This document shows positions 37,766 to 47,633 of a stretch of 60,000 bases of DNA, piece by piece. The notes beneath the pieces were generated by a model, which saw only the letters and a list, made by a program, of their open reading frames with translations, did no database searches and had not been told where the DNA came from. This DNA comes from Symsagittifera roscoffensis (Eukaryota > Xenacoelomorpha > Acoela > Convolutidae). Where the stretch lies: contig NC_087062.1 in the NCBI RefSeq assembly GCF_963678635.1, forward strand, positions 90,621,845 through 90,681,844, given 5' to 3'. The position numbers and the translations under genes were made by a program. Positions within the stretch are counted from its first letter, which is position 1, and each line of letters begins with the position of its first letter.

Positions 37766-38384
37766 GCGTTTTCACTGTCACCTAGTATTTTTCGAAAAAA
37801 TCACATCTCGATTCAACCTTCAGTCCTTATTTATTAATGGCCTAGAGGTGATCAAGGCACGTTTAGACAAGTTCAGCACTGTCTTTAGTACCTAGCATCA
37901 AATTATAATCCCTAATGATATCTACTGAAACACTCCTAGTTGTTTGGTTGTCAATTAATTGTAAAAGTCTGCCCATGTCAAAAAAGAGGGTTCAATGATC
38001 ACCCGCACCGGAGTTCCATGGATAATAATCGATTATAATGGATAAATTTTGTCTAAAAGGTTGTCATTATAATCCATTATTGTGGCAAATTTAGACCACG
38101 AAATCGATTATATTGTCATTATAATAGATTATTTTCGTAAAAACACAATCTATTAAAAACCATTATAATGGATCATAATCCATTTAAAATCCATTATAAT
38201 AGTTTATAATCCATTTAAAAATCATTATAAATGATTATAACGGATTATAATCTATACATTTTCTTGCAAAATTATTTGCAAAACTTGCAACAATTCTGCG
38301 TTACTCACGGCCTAATAGCAATCTAAACCTAATCGAATTAACCCCCTCCCCACTTTGCTGCCAATTCGCGTTTGCCCAAACCCC

Positions 38385-38690
38385 CTCCCCCCACTCCCCT
38401 ACGTTTGTCCCTACGCCCAACCCCATAATTGTTAAAGTTTATCCCCAACCCCCCCCCCAAGTTACAGTCCCCCCCAGTGTGTTTATCATTTTCAACGGGG
38501 ACGGGGGAGGAATAATACTCAGTTGTTCAGGTTACCTCCCGCCCACATTTTTTACACCCCCCCCCCCCCCACGTTCAGTAAAACGGGGGGGGGGGAGGTA
38601 AAACTAAGATGGGGGGTTAATGGAGGTAAATGGGGGGTGTATAAACAGGGAGGAAAACGGGGGGGGGGGACAAACAGGGAGGGGTAAACG
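38385..38690. repeat. C-run and G-run block (copy 1)
   Basis: Runs of 9-15 C's followed by runs of 9-11 G's and GGGGAGG words. Strands could form G-quadruplex or stem structures. The same block recurs at about 39755-40065 with a G run of about 17 at 40020-40036. Run lengths are likely unreliable in the assembly. Confidence 0.8.
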
Positions 38691-40737
38691 GGGTATATAA
38701 GACAAAAATTATAAAAAATTGAAAAGTGAATTGTAACATTTTATGAAACCTAATAAAGCAACTGCACTAAACAAAGAAATGCGATAGTTTTGAAAAAAAC
38801 TTGTAAATTTCATGACTAACCTCTCGAAAAAGTCCATTATAATTGATTATAACCGATTATAAGCGGTTATATTGGCATAAAATATGTACGAAATTTAATC
38901 CATTTTTAATGGATTATAATCGATTGTAATCTATTAAAATGGATTATTTTGATATAAAAAAAAAGATTTTTCAGACTGAAACTTTTTAATGCTAACTATC
39001 TATGACGTTCATAGCTTAAGCACAATTTAATTGAGCGCGTTCGGATAATCATGATTGAGGCATGTTAATTGGTCGCAACATATTGATTCCATAGAACTGT
39101 CTTTGGTACCTTGTTTCAGTCACAGTCATAATGCGTTTTCACTGTCACCCAGTATTTATGAAAAAATCACATCCCGATTCAACCTTCAGTCCTTATTTTT
39201 TTTAAATAGCCTAGAGGTGATCAAGGCACGCTTAGACATGTTCAGCACTGTCTTTAGTAACTAGCATCAATATATAATCCCTGATGGTATCTACTGAATT
39301 ACTACCAGTTGTTTGGTTGTCAATTAATTGCAAAAGTCTGCCCATGACAAAAAAGGGGGTTCAATGATCACCCGCGCCGGAGTTCCATGGATAATAATCG
39401 ATTATAAGGGAAAATGTTGTGTGAAATGTTGTCATTATAATCCATTTTTGTGGCAAATTTGTACCACGAATCGATTATATTGTCATTATAATAGATTATT
39501 TTCGTATAAACACAATCTATTAAAAACCATTATAATGGATCATAATCCATTTAAAATCCATTATAATAGTTTATAATCCATTTAAAAATCATTATAAATG
39601 ATTATAACGGATTATAATCTATACATTTTCTTGCAAAATTATATGCAAAACTTGCAACAATTCTGCGTTACTCACGGCCTAATAGCAATCTAAACCTAAT
39701 CGAATTAACCCCCTCCCCACTTTGCTGCCAATTCGCGTTTGCCCAAACCCCCTCCCCCCACTCCCCTACGTTTGTCCCTACGCCCACCCCCATAATTGTT
39801 AAAGTTTATCCCCAACCCCCCCCCCCAAGTTACAGTCCCCCCCAGTGTGTTTATCATTTTCAACGGGGACGGGGGAGGAAGTATACTCAGTTGTTCAGGT
39901 TACCTCCCGCCCACATTTTTTACACCATCCCACGTTCAGTAAAATGGGGGGGGGGGGGTAAAACTAAGATGGGGGGTTAATGGAGGTAAATGGGGGGTGT
40001 ATAAACAGGGAGGAAAACGGGGGGGGGGGGGGGGGGACAAACAGGGAGGGGTAAACGGGGTATATAAGACAAAAATTATAAACATTGAAAAGTGAATTGT
40101 AACATTTTATGAAACCTAATAAAGCAGCTGCACTAAACAAAGAAATGCGATAGTTTTGAAAAAAACTTGTAAATTTCATGACTAACCTCACGAAAAAGTC
40201 CATTATAATTGATTATAACCGATTATAAGCGGTTATATTGGCATAAAAAATATACGAAATTTAATCCATTTTTAATGGATTATAATCGATTGTAATCTAT
40301 TAAAATGGGTTATTTTAATATAAAAAAAAGATTTTTCAGACTGAAACTTTTTAATGCTAACTATCTATGACGTTCATAGCTTAAGTACAATTTAATTGAG
40401 CGCGTTCGGATAATCATGATTGAGGCATGTTAATTGGTCGCAACATATTGATTCCATAGAAATGTCTTTGGTACCTTGTTTCAGTCACAGTCATAATGCG
40501 TTTTCACTGTCACCCAGTATTTATGAAAAAATCACATCCCGATTCAACCTTCAGTCCTTATTTTTTTTTAAAGTAGCCTAGAGGTGATCAAGGCACGCTT
40601 AGACATGTTCAGCACTGTCTTTAGTAACTAGCATCAATATATAATCCCTGATGGTATCTACTGAATTACTACCAGTTGTTTGCTTGTCAATTAATTGCAA
40701 AAGTCTGCCCATGACAAAAAAGGGGGTTCAATGATCA

Positions 40738-41248
40738 CCCGCACCGGAGTTCCATGGATAATAATCGATTATAAGGGAAAATGTTGTCTGAAATGTTGTC
40801 ATTATAATCCATTTTTGTGGCAAATTTGTACCACAAATCGATTATATTGTCATTATAATAGATTATTTTCGTATAAACACAATCCAACATAGTAATAACA
40901 TTTTATGAAACCTAATAAAGCAACTGCACTAGATGGGAAATGCGATAACTTTGAAAAAACTTGTAAATTTCATGACTAAATTTCGAAAAGATCGATTATA
41001 ATTGATTATAACGGATTATAAGCGATTATATTGGCATAAAAATTATACGAAACTGAATCCATTTTTAATTGATTACAATCGATTAGAATCGATTATAATC
41101 GATTATATTGATATCAAAAAAAATATTGGATTGTAATCCATTTTTAATCGATTATAATCGATTATTACCAAAATTTATTACAGACCAATTATTACAGACC
41201 ACGAAAGTTCAATATAATCGATTATTATCCATGGAACTCCGGTGCGGG
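40738..41248. mobile_element. 511-bp element with perfect 36-bp terminal inverted repeats
   Basis: The left end 40738-40773 (starting CCCGCACCGGAGTTCC, ending in ATCGATTATA) and the right end 41213-41248 are exact reverse complements over 36 bases by my comparison. The interior is packed with AATCGATTATAA words, itself partly self-complementary. The left terminus recurs at 38002 and 39371 in long but right-truncated copies, and a diverged one at about 54217. No transposase; MITE-like. I could not find a clear target-site duplication. Confidence 0.85.
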
Positions 41249-41393
41249 CAACGCTGCTAAGTGATCGTGCAATAAGCAAGGGTATTGCAATCGGGTACTG
41301 GACTTTTTCCCGTAAATAACTTTGTTCTGAGAGTTGTCAAAATTAGAAATAGTAAGTTTAGGTCCAGTTCATAATAAATTACCTTTTTTTGCA

Positions 41394-41470
41394 TCTCCTG
41401 CGCACGTAGTCTGGAGGCAAAGAATACGTCTGGGGCAGCAAAGGTCCTAAGTTTGAATCTGACAGGAGTT
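41394..41470 (+). other. tRNA-like relic
   Basis: CTCCTG near 41395 pairs with CAGGAG near 41463 as an acceptor stem. TAGTCTGGAGG (about 41407) resembles an A box and AAGTTTGAATC (about 41449) a B box. The total of about 76 bases is right for a tRNA, but the T-stem pairs poorly. Likely a decayed tRNA or the head of a SINE. Confidence 0.35.
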
Positions 41471-42094
41471 GTTTTCTTTTCAAACGGTAAATATTCCATT
41501 TCAAAAAATTGTCGGTCTATTATTTTTTGCTTATGTTTTGTCGGCTTGTTGCCACATCTTGTTTTTTTTTGTTGCAGATACGTTGCATTGTTGCAGGTAG
41601 AATACATTAATTTTTTTCTGCTTTTTGTATTTTCATGAAACTTGACTCAGTATATTTTCTTCTTTTTTTATTGGTTAAAAGTTTTATTTTGCCCAAATAT
41701 TTTTGGCTCAATTTTTATCTGTTTTCGGTGGTTCGATTTTTGATTTATTTCAAAGGAAACGTATTTTTTTGCCCCCTTCAGTGCATAAAATGCTAAAAAC
41801 TCTTCAGAGAAATTATAGTTATTAAGACATCAATTTTGTTTTGGTTTTCCCTTTTTCCGCTTGATAGGTTTCAGTTTATATTAAATCAGCATAATGGCCT
41901 AATTTTGCGCTTTCGACGAGCGAAAGAAAATGGTATACGTAACTGGTGTGTTATCAGGTCGAGGGGGACCTAAAGTTTTTTCAAAAAAATTTTCAGCTTC
42001 TTTATTATTTTCCTTTTTCGGCTTATTAGGTTTTGGCTGGAGTTATATCGGATTAGTGGCCTCATATTGATTCATAATATGACAAGCAAAAAAA

Positions 42095-42095
<1 letters not shown>
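41471..42095. other. Unassigned, with a short diverged tandem repeat
   Basis: TTTTCCGCTTGATAGGTTTCAG (about 41853) and TTTTTCGGCTTATTAGGTTTTGG (about 42013) head two related blocks of about 60 bases. No gene seen. Confidence 0.4.
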
Positions 42096-42097
<2 letters not shown>

Positions 42098-42149
<52 letters not shown>

Positions 42150-42183
42150 CTGCGTGTGTGTGTGTGTGTGTGTGTGTGTCTGC

Positions 42184-42215
<32 letters not shown>

Positions 42216-42250
42216 GTGTCTGCGTGTGTGTGTGTGTGTGTGTGTGTGTC

Positions 42251-42299
<49 letters not shown>

Positions 42300-42305
42300 G
42301 TTTGT
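42098..42305. repeat. (TA)n-(GT)n compound microsatellite
   Basis: About 36 bases of TA then about 170 bases of GT, interrupted by TCTGCG at about 42149, 42179, 42219 and 42249, that is 30-40 bases apart, which suggests a higher-order unit. Open frames through it (poly His-Thr or Cys-Val) are artefacts. Confidence 0.95.
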
Positions 42306-43265
42306 GAGTTGAGCCAGAAAAAGGAATTATTAACTTTTCATAAGTCTTAAATCTTGTTGATTTTTTTGGCTTGAAAGATTTCTTATAAGGTATTTCTCGT
42401 TTGTTACCACTTGGTATTTTTGTCGATGCTAATTTCACATTCGTTTTTTGGCATTTTTCCAGAACGATCGCTATTCATTTTGATAGATCTAGTTTTTTGA
42501 CGTTTTCGATTTTTTTTCCGTTTTAGCGGCTTTCTTAACTTCACCTCTGTGTGTAAAGTGCCCTCGACCGTTTCGACTTTGTTTCATAGTAAGGCTAAAA
42601 GTTTGCTGTCAAAAATTTAGTTTCTAACTTGGCGGTCTACTGACTGCTCAGTTAAAATGAAAAATTTAATTTTTTCGAGCCAAGCCTGCATTTCTGCAAA
42701 CAATTTTTGTTGCAAAATATGTTTTAGCTGACTTGAAGTATTACTAGCTAGAAAAATCTAGTTCACTCTGCACTCATTGTTTTTTTTGCTCTTTGTTGTC
42801 TAAGAGCGTTCACTGCTTCTTTTCCAGTACAATAGCATTTTATCTCCGATAAGCTAATTTTCAAAACCAATTAGGCGTGTAAAAACTTGATGCTTTGCCA
42901 AAACTTATTCCTTTTTTCTCGGTTTCTTTTATGGGGCATCCCCTATTGTTATGTCTGAAAAGTTAAATTTCGCATCTTTGTAAATAAAGCTTAAAAACTG
43001 GTTTGACTCCTCAAAATTTTAGAAATCAATTTTATCTATCAAAAAGTAGCTGAGTAAAACAGTATGATTTGTTTGCGAATCATTATATCACTGACCAAGT
43101 CAACGATGAAATGCATGAAAACAAAATCTTTTTTCCTTTCAACTCAAAATTTTTTTGAAAAGAAGTTATTCAGTTACAGTTCAAAGAAGCTTTATAAACA
43201 TATTTTTATATTTAAAAATAGTGCTTTGGACAATTAAATCAAATGTATTTAAAATTTGAAGTTCC
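42306..43265. other. Unassigned AT-rich sequence
   Basis: No gene, RNA or element recognised in this stretch. Confidence 0.4.
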
Positions 43266-43269
43266 TGGT

Positions 43270-44190
43270 TTGAACTGGAATTCTTGAAAAGGGTCGTGCC
43301 TAATACGTTCGAGGTCAACGAAAAGGTCAATAAAAATCAGCTTTTTAAAATGAATTTTCTAAAGTTTTAAATTGAATGTTTTACTGATTACGCATGAGAG
43401 CTTTTAAACATAATTTTACTTAATGAGCATGCTTATTTCAATGCAGTTAGCTTAATTTTGTCAAAAGTTTTCTGGAAAGTTTATCAAAATATAAATTTTG
43501 ATGGACATTTGTTGATTATCTCTTAGATGTATAAGAACCATGATCTCAATGTACAAATATATTTGAGCTGAGATGGAGATCATGCTTTTGAGTTTTAAGA
43601 ATTGCCTTCGATCATGCGTTCGAGATCTACGAAAAGTGAGCTACAAAGAATTGACTTTATATTTTAACGGTGAATGTTCTCCTGATTACACATGCAAGTT
43701 GCGAATATAGTTTTATAGGGTGAGCATGCTTTTTTTTCAACGCTTATAACACGTTTTTGTCAAAAATTTTGTTAAAAGCTTATCAAAATACAAACTTTGA
43801 AGGACACTTGTTTATTTTTTTTTGGATGTATCAGATCCCTAATCTTAATGTAAGGTTTATTTTCTTTTGGATGTATCAGATCCCTAATCTCAATGTAAGA
43901 AAATTATTTCATTCAAGACCATGCTTTCGAAGCTGAGAAATTGCGTTCACTCATGCGTTCGAGGTCAGCAAAAAGTGAGCCATAAAAATGTGACTTTGAA
44001 TTTCAAAAATGAATGTTCTCCTGATTACACGTGCCAGCTTGCAAACATAAGTTTATATGATGAGCATTCTTTTTTTCAATACAAATAGCACATTTTTGTC
44101 AAAAAACTTGTGCGTAGCTGATAAAAATACAAATTTTTGACAGAGATTTGTTCAATTTCTGCTGAATGGACCAATTTCCCAACTTTAAAG
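43270..44190. repeat. Tandem repeat, about 310-bp unit, 3 diverged copies
   Basis: The marker CGTTCGAG occurs at 43306, 43617 and 43956, each followed in order by GAATGTT(T/C)T.CTGATTAC(A/G)C, AGCAT(G/T)CTT and TTTTGTCAAAA. Copy 2 holds a further 45-base tandem duplication (GGATGTATCAGATCCCTAA at about 43829 and 43868). Confidence 0.85.
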
Positions 44191-45029
44191 TAAAACAGAT
44201 ATTTGATCTGCTTTTGGGTATTAAAAACTGGCACTTTAATGGGCAATCTGACGAAAGCTTTTTAAGGTACTTAACTATGAGGCTCTAAGTGAGAGCGCAA
44301 ATTTCTGAGTGCGCTGTAGTAATCTAATTTTGCGTTCAAATACTCAATCTAAAATTAATTTAGATGACTAATTGCTCAAAATAGTTTTGCAAATAAAAAT
44401 TTTGCTAAAACAAAACATATCAAAATTTTTCACCACAGAAAAAAAAACATTTTCTATTGGTGAACCATGGTTGATCAAAACATATTGAGACGTGATCAGC
44501 ACTGCAGTATCAACGAATCATCGCTCAAATGATCAGAATTAAAGCATTAGAACAAATTTGTTGCAACACTTAACTCCACTGTCTAATTTTACTCCAACCT
44601 TTACTGGTCTAAGCAGTATTGTTTTTGTATCTGTAACACCCACATTTACATTTTCTCATCCCCTTTAACACCCACATTATTCTCATCATCTGATTTTTGG
44701 ATTCTTCTCGTTTTCTTTTCAATTCGGCCAAAAATTTTTATAGCATTTGGTGTAATTTTTTTCAAAGGAAATTAGGTGGTTATAACAATTAAGTGTTAAT
44801 TGATAAAAATGCATAAGCAATTTTTGATGAACTTTGAAAAATCGCAATTATTTTTTCGGGTTTTTGCTTTTTCCGTATAAAAATGATTTAGATACCGATC
44901 TGCCTTTGTTTTCAACGGTTCAATGGTTTTAGCGCATAATTGAAGCTATTAATAAAATATGTGGCACATCAAATTTTGACTAGAAATAGTTTCTTATAGA
45001 AATAATTAAAATTACTTTATTTCTTTGTT
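44191..45029. other. Unassigned AT-rich sequence
   Basis: No gene or repeat recognised beyond short homopolymers. Confidence 0.4.
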
Positions 45030-45480
45030 GTTCCAATTTTAGGAGGAAGGATTGAAAATTTATGCTCGAGGTGGTTTTTATTATTATTCCACAGTTTTCG
45101 ACTTTTTCACCAGCCTTCTTTGAACGATGTTTTAAACGAGCTGAACAGTATTGACCCCCTTCTCTGAGCTCAAACTTAAAAAGATATCTCATCTACCATT
45201 GCTCTACGTAAAGTTAAGGGAAATTAAAAATGCCAATTTGGCTAATTTGGGACATTACGACATGATATATTTCGTTCAATGGCGCGTGATCGTCAATTTA
45301 ATCCGGCTCAAAATTTTTACAACTTCATTTGAGACACTCTGACTGAAGCTATTCCACGTTGGTCGATACTAAATATATTTTTTTGTAATCTACATAGCGT
45401 GTGGATGGACGGAATTTTTAAAAAGTGTTGTCAGAAAAAAGTCGAAACAGTTAAGGCTTTTTACTGATACGAGCAATTTG
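45030..45480 (+). repeat. Family B repeat, copy 4 (diverged)
   Basis: It shares, in order, TTATGCTCGAGGTGG, TTTTCGACTTTTTCACCAGCC, CTCAAACTTAAAAAGATAT, CGTAAAGTTAAGGG and GATACGAGCA with the elements at 13160 and 34690. The most diverged of the four copies. Confidence 0.7.
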
Positions 45481-45612
45481 GTTTGCTGGTTTGCTTGGTA
45501 AACAATTGATTTTTTTTCTTTATCTTTTTTTGGTGAATTTATCAGACCTGTTTTTGTTAAAGCAATAACGACTTGTTCTCTCGCCTGGCCCAATAAAAAC
45601 TGCGTATTATTT

Positions 45613-47525
45613 GAGATGACTAATGCATCAAATTATGTTACTTTGTATTCTGTTTGCAAAATTTTTTTAAAAGTTTTAAAAAAAAATCAGTTTTTTAAAT
45701 ATTTTTTTTAACAATTTTTAAATTAAAATGTACCTTAGGTGCCTTATAAAACATTAAGAACACACCCGAAAATGCAAATGTTATGCCCCATTACTAGAAG
45801 TCATGCTTGTATTCATAAATTGAAACAACTGTGTACATATTTCCAAAAGTTGAAGCTCCAAATGATGTTGAAGCTCCTTTGCCACCCTCAGATTTTAATA
45901 ATGGGAAAAAAAGTTCGACGAAGGCAATAAAAACAGAAGGATAACTGGTAGCTGTGCAATTAGCACAGAGTATTCCGACCATACTCTCAAAAAAAAAGTA
46001 AAGTTTTTTTTTTGAGTGTTGTGATGAGAGAGTCATACGAAATTGTAGAACTTTTATTGAATGCGAGCTAACCGACAAAAGTCCTATTCAAAGCGAAAAA
46101 AAAAATAAATTTGAAATTTGAGATAAAAGTTTTTAACATGTTTTTTTTTTAATTTCATTGCTAAGGAAGCGTAATTGAAAATTCCAAAACTAGTTTTTCC
46201 TAGTTTGTTCTGAAACCAGTAAAACAGAGAATTTCCCAACTTAAATGAAAAACTATAGTCTAAAATTGAGCGAGTAAAGCGAGCGAGGTATTATACTCGC
46301 TTGAAGTTAGACTGAAACACAAAAAAATTCCAACCGGTTTTCTCGACATTGGGACAATTTATAAAAGAGAATCAAATTTTATTCGAATTACGACTAAAAG
46401 GGTTTCGAACATTTATGTATATAAATTTACCCATTCCGATTATTATTTGTTGTACCTGATTTGGCGTAGAAAAAAACTAAAACACACATCCAAAAACAAA
46501 GTTACTCGCCATTTTTAATAATCGGAACAAGAATCCTAAAGCTGCTAATTTAGCGCAAGTATGTAAAGAAATTGAGAAGCACCAAAAAATGTGCTGAAAA
46601 AAGATTATTATCGAAAAAAGTTTGAAAGTTTTCTCGTTTCTCAAATTTTTTAGGTGGACCAAATTGCGTTTCTGGGATCCCTTAAAACCTTATAAAGACC
46701 CTATTTTGTCAAAAATTTCTGCGCTTGAACCGGTGGCTGTGCCCTTTTGACTTAAAAATCCCGCGTTTACGGCGCGTGCTCCCCTCTCAAATTTAGCGAA
46801 AAAATGGATGTCATAAAAGAAAAGCGAAAGTATTGCTTATTCTACAGAAAATTATGAAGTATCATTTCTGTGTGCACGAAGCATTTCCTTAAAATTACAA
46901 AGTCTACATGCAGTCATTGAACTGCTATGCTACACTTCGACATTTGAGGCTTCCGACTTCACATGTGTTAGTATTGAGTACGCACATTGAGACGCAATTG
47001 AATTAATTTTGAAAATTTGCAATTGAAGAAGGTGGAGCTCGCAAATTATTTTTCTTTAGAGTTTTTGCTCTCAAGTACTCTGTCCTTGCCTTAATTGGAA
47101 AACTTATCGTCCTTATTACTGGAAATTTTTGTGGGTCGGCACAAAATTGAAAATTTTCTTCCATGGTCGATTGACTAGCGGAACTTTTCGTAGCCGACTT
47201 TGAAGTCTAGAAAACCAATTTAGCATACAACTTGAGTAGAGCTGGCATGTGTTAGTGCGACTAATTTCGGTGAAAACAATTTTAGCCTCAGACAGAGGTG
47301 GAGTGAAAATGATTAAACTAGTATAAAATGCAACGCCTGGGAATGTTCTGTCATCTTGGCGTTTCCTCTATCATTTTTGTAAAATCGAAACTTGAAAACT
47401 CCAAGGAGTCTATTGCTAAGAAGATGCTCAAAATAACCTGTTTTGTAGTAATTTTTGCCATAACGGTTTTTGCGAGACCATCAGAGGGTTTCAAGCGCAT
47501 CGAAATACTGAAACCAGAAGTGCGT
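45613..47525 (+). repeat. Tandem duplication unit A (contains protease promoter and 5' coding end)
   Basis: This 1.91-kb unit matches 47526-49436 with only about a dozen differences that I noticed, mostly homopolymer lengths, so more than 99% identity. The joint has 6-base microhomology (TGAGAT at both breakpoints). The unit ends with the promoter, signal peptide and pro-region of the trypsin gene. Confidence 0.95.
47322..47327 (+). promoter_or_regulatory. TATA box of the truncated protease copy
   Basis: TATAAA, identical in place and context to the box of the intact gene 1.91 kb downstream. Confidence 0.6.
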
Positions 47526-47633
47526 GAGATGACTAATGCATCAAATTATGTTACTTTGTATTCTGTTTGCAAAATTTTTTTTAAAGTTTCAAAAAAAAAT
47601 CAGTTTTTTAAATATTTTTTTAACATTTTTTAA
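47424..47633 (+). pseudogene. Truncated, chimeric copy of the trypsin gene 5' end
   Basis: This repeats the first 34 codons of the protease (signal peptide MLKITCFVVIFAITVFA and pro-region up to KPEVRE). It then crosses the duplication joint into sequence that is non-coding elsewhere (MTNASNYVTLYSVCKIFF...) and stops at 47633. The result is a 69-codon frame with a secretion signal but no protease domain. Its promoter is copied intact, so it may be transcribed. Most likely a pseudogene; a newborn secreted peptide is possible but unsupported. Confidence 0.85.

Larger units (their letters stand above)
37766..41248. repeat. Tandem array, 1368-bp unit, about 2.5 copies
   Basis: Copies start at about 37766, 39131 and 40498; the marker CGCACCGGAGTTCC (or CGCGCCGG..) recurs at 38004, 39373 and 40740. 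Copies 1 and 2 are nearly identical over their full length. Copy 3 lacks about 0.6 kb of the centre. Each unit carries dense ATTATAATC(G/C)ATTATAA words and, in copies 1-2, a block of long C and G runs. No genes; apparent open frames here repeat with the unit and are not coding. Confidence 0.92.

Noticed and set aside
39328-39576. Repeated open frame starting MQKSAHDKKGG (also at 40695)
   Set aside because: It recurs only because the 1368-bp unit is tandemly repeated; it spans the element terminus and AT-rich words and has no domain.
37766-41248. CRISPR-like or regulatory array
   Set aside because: The units are 1368 bases in an animal genome, with transposon-like ends and no spacer structure.
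42043-42438. Open frames with long His-Thr or Cys-Val repeats
   Set aside because: They are translations of the GT microsatellite, not genes.
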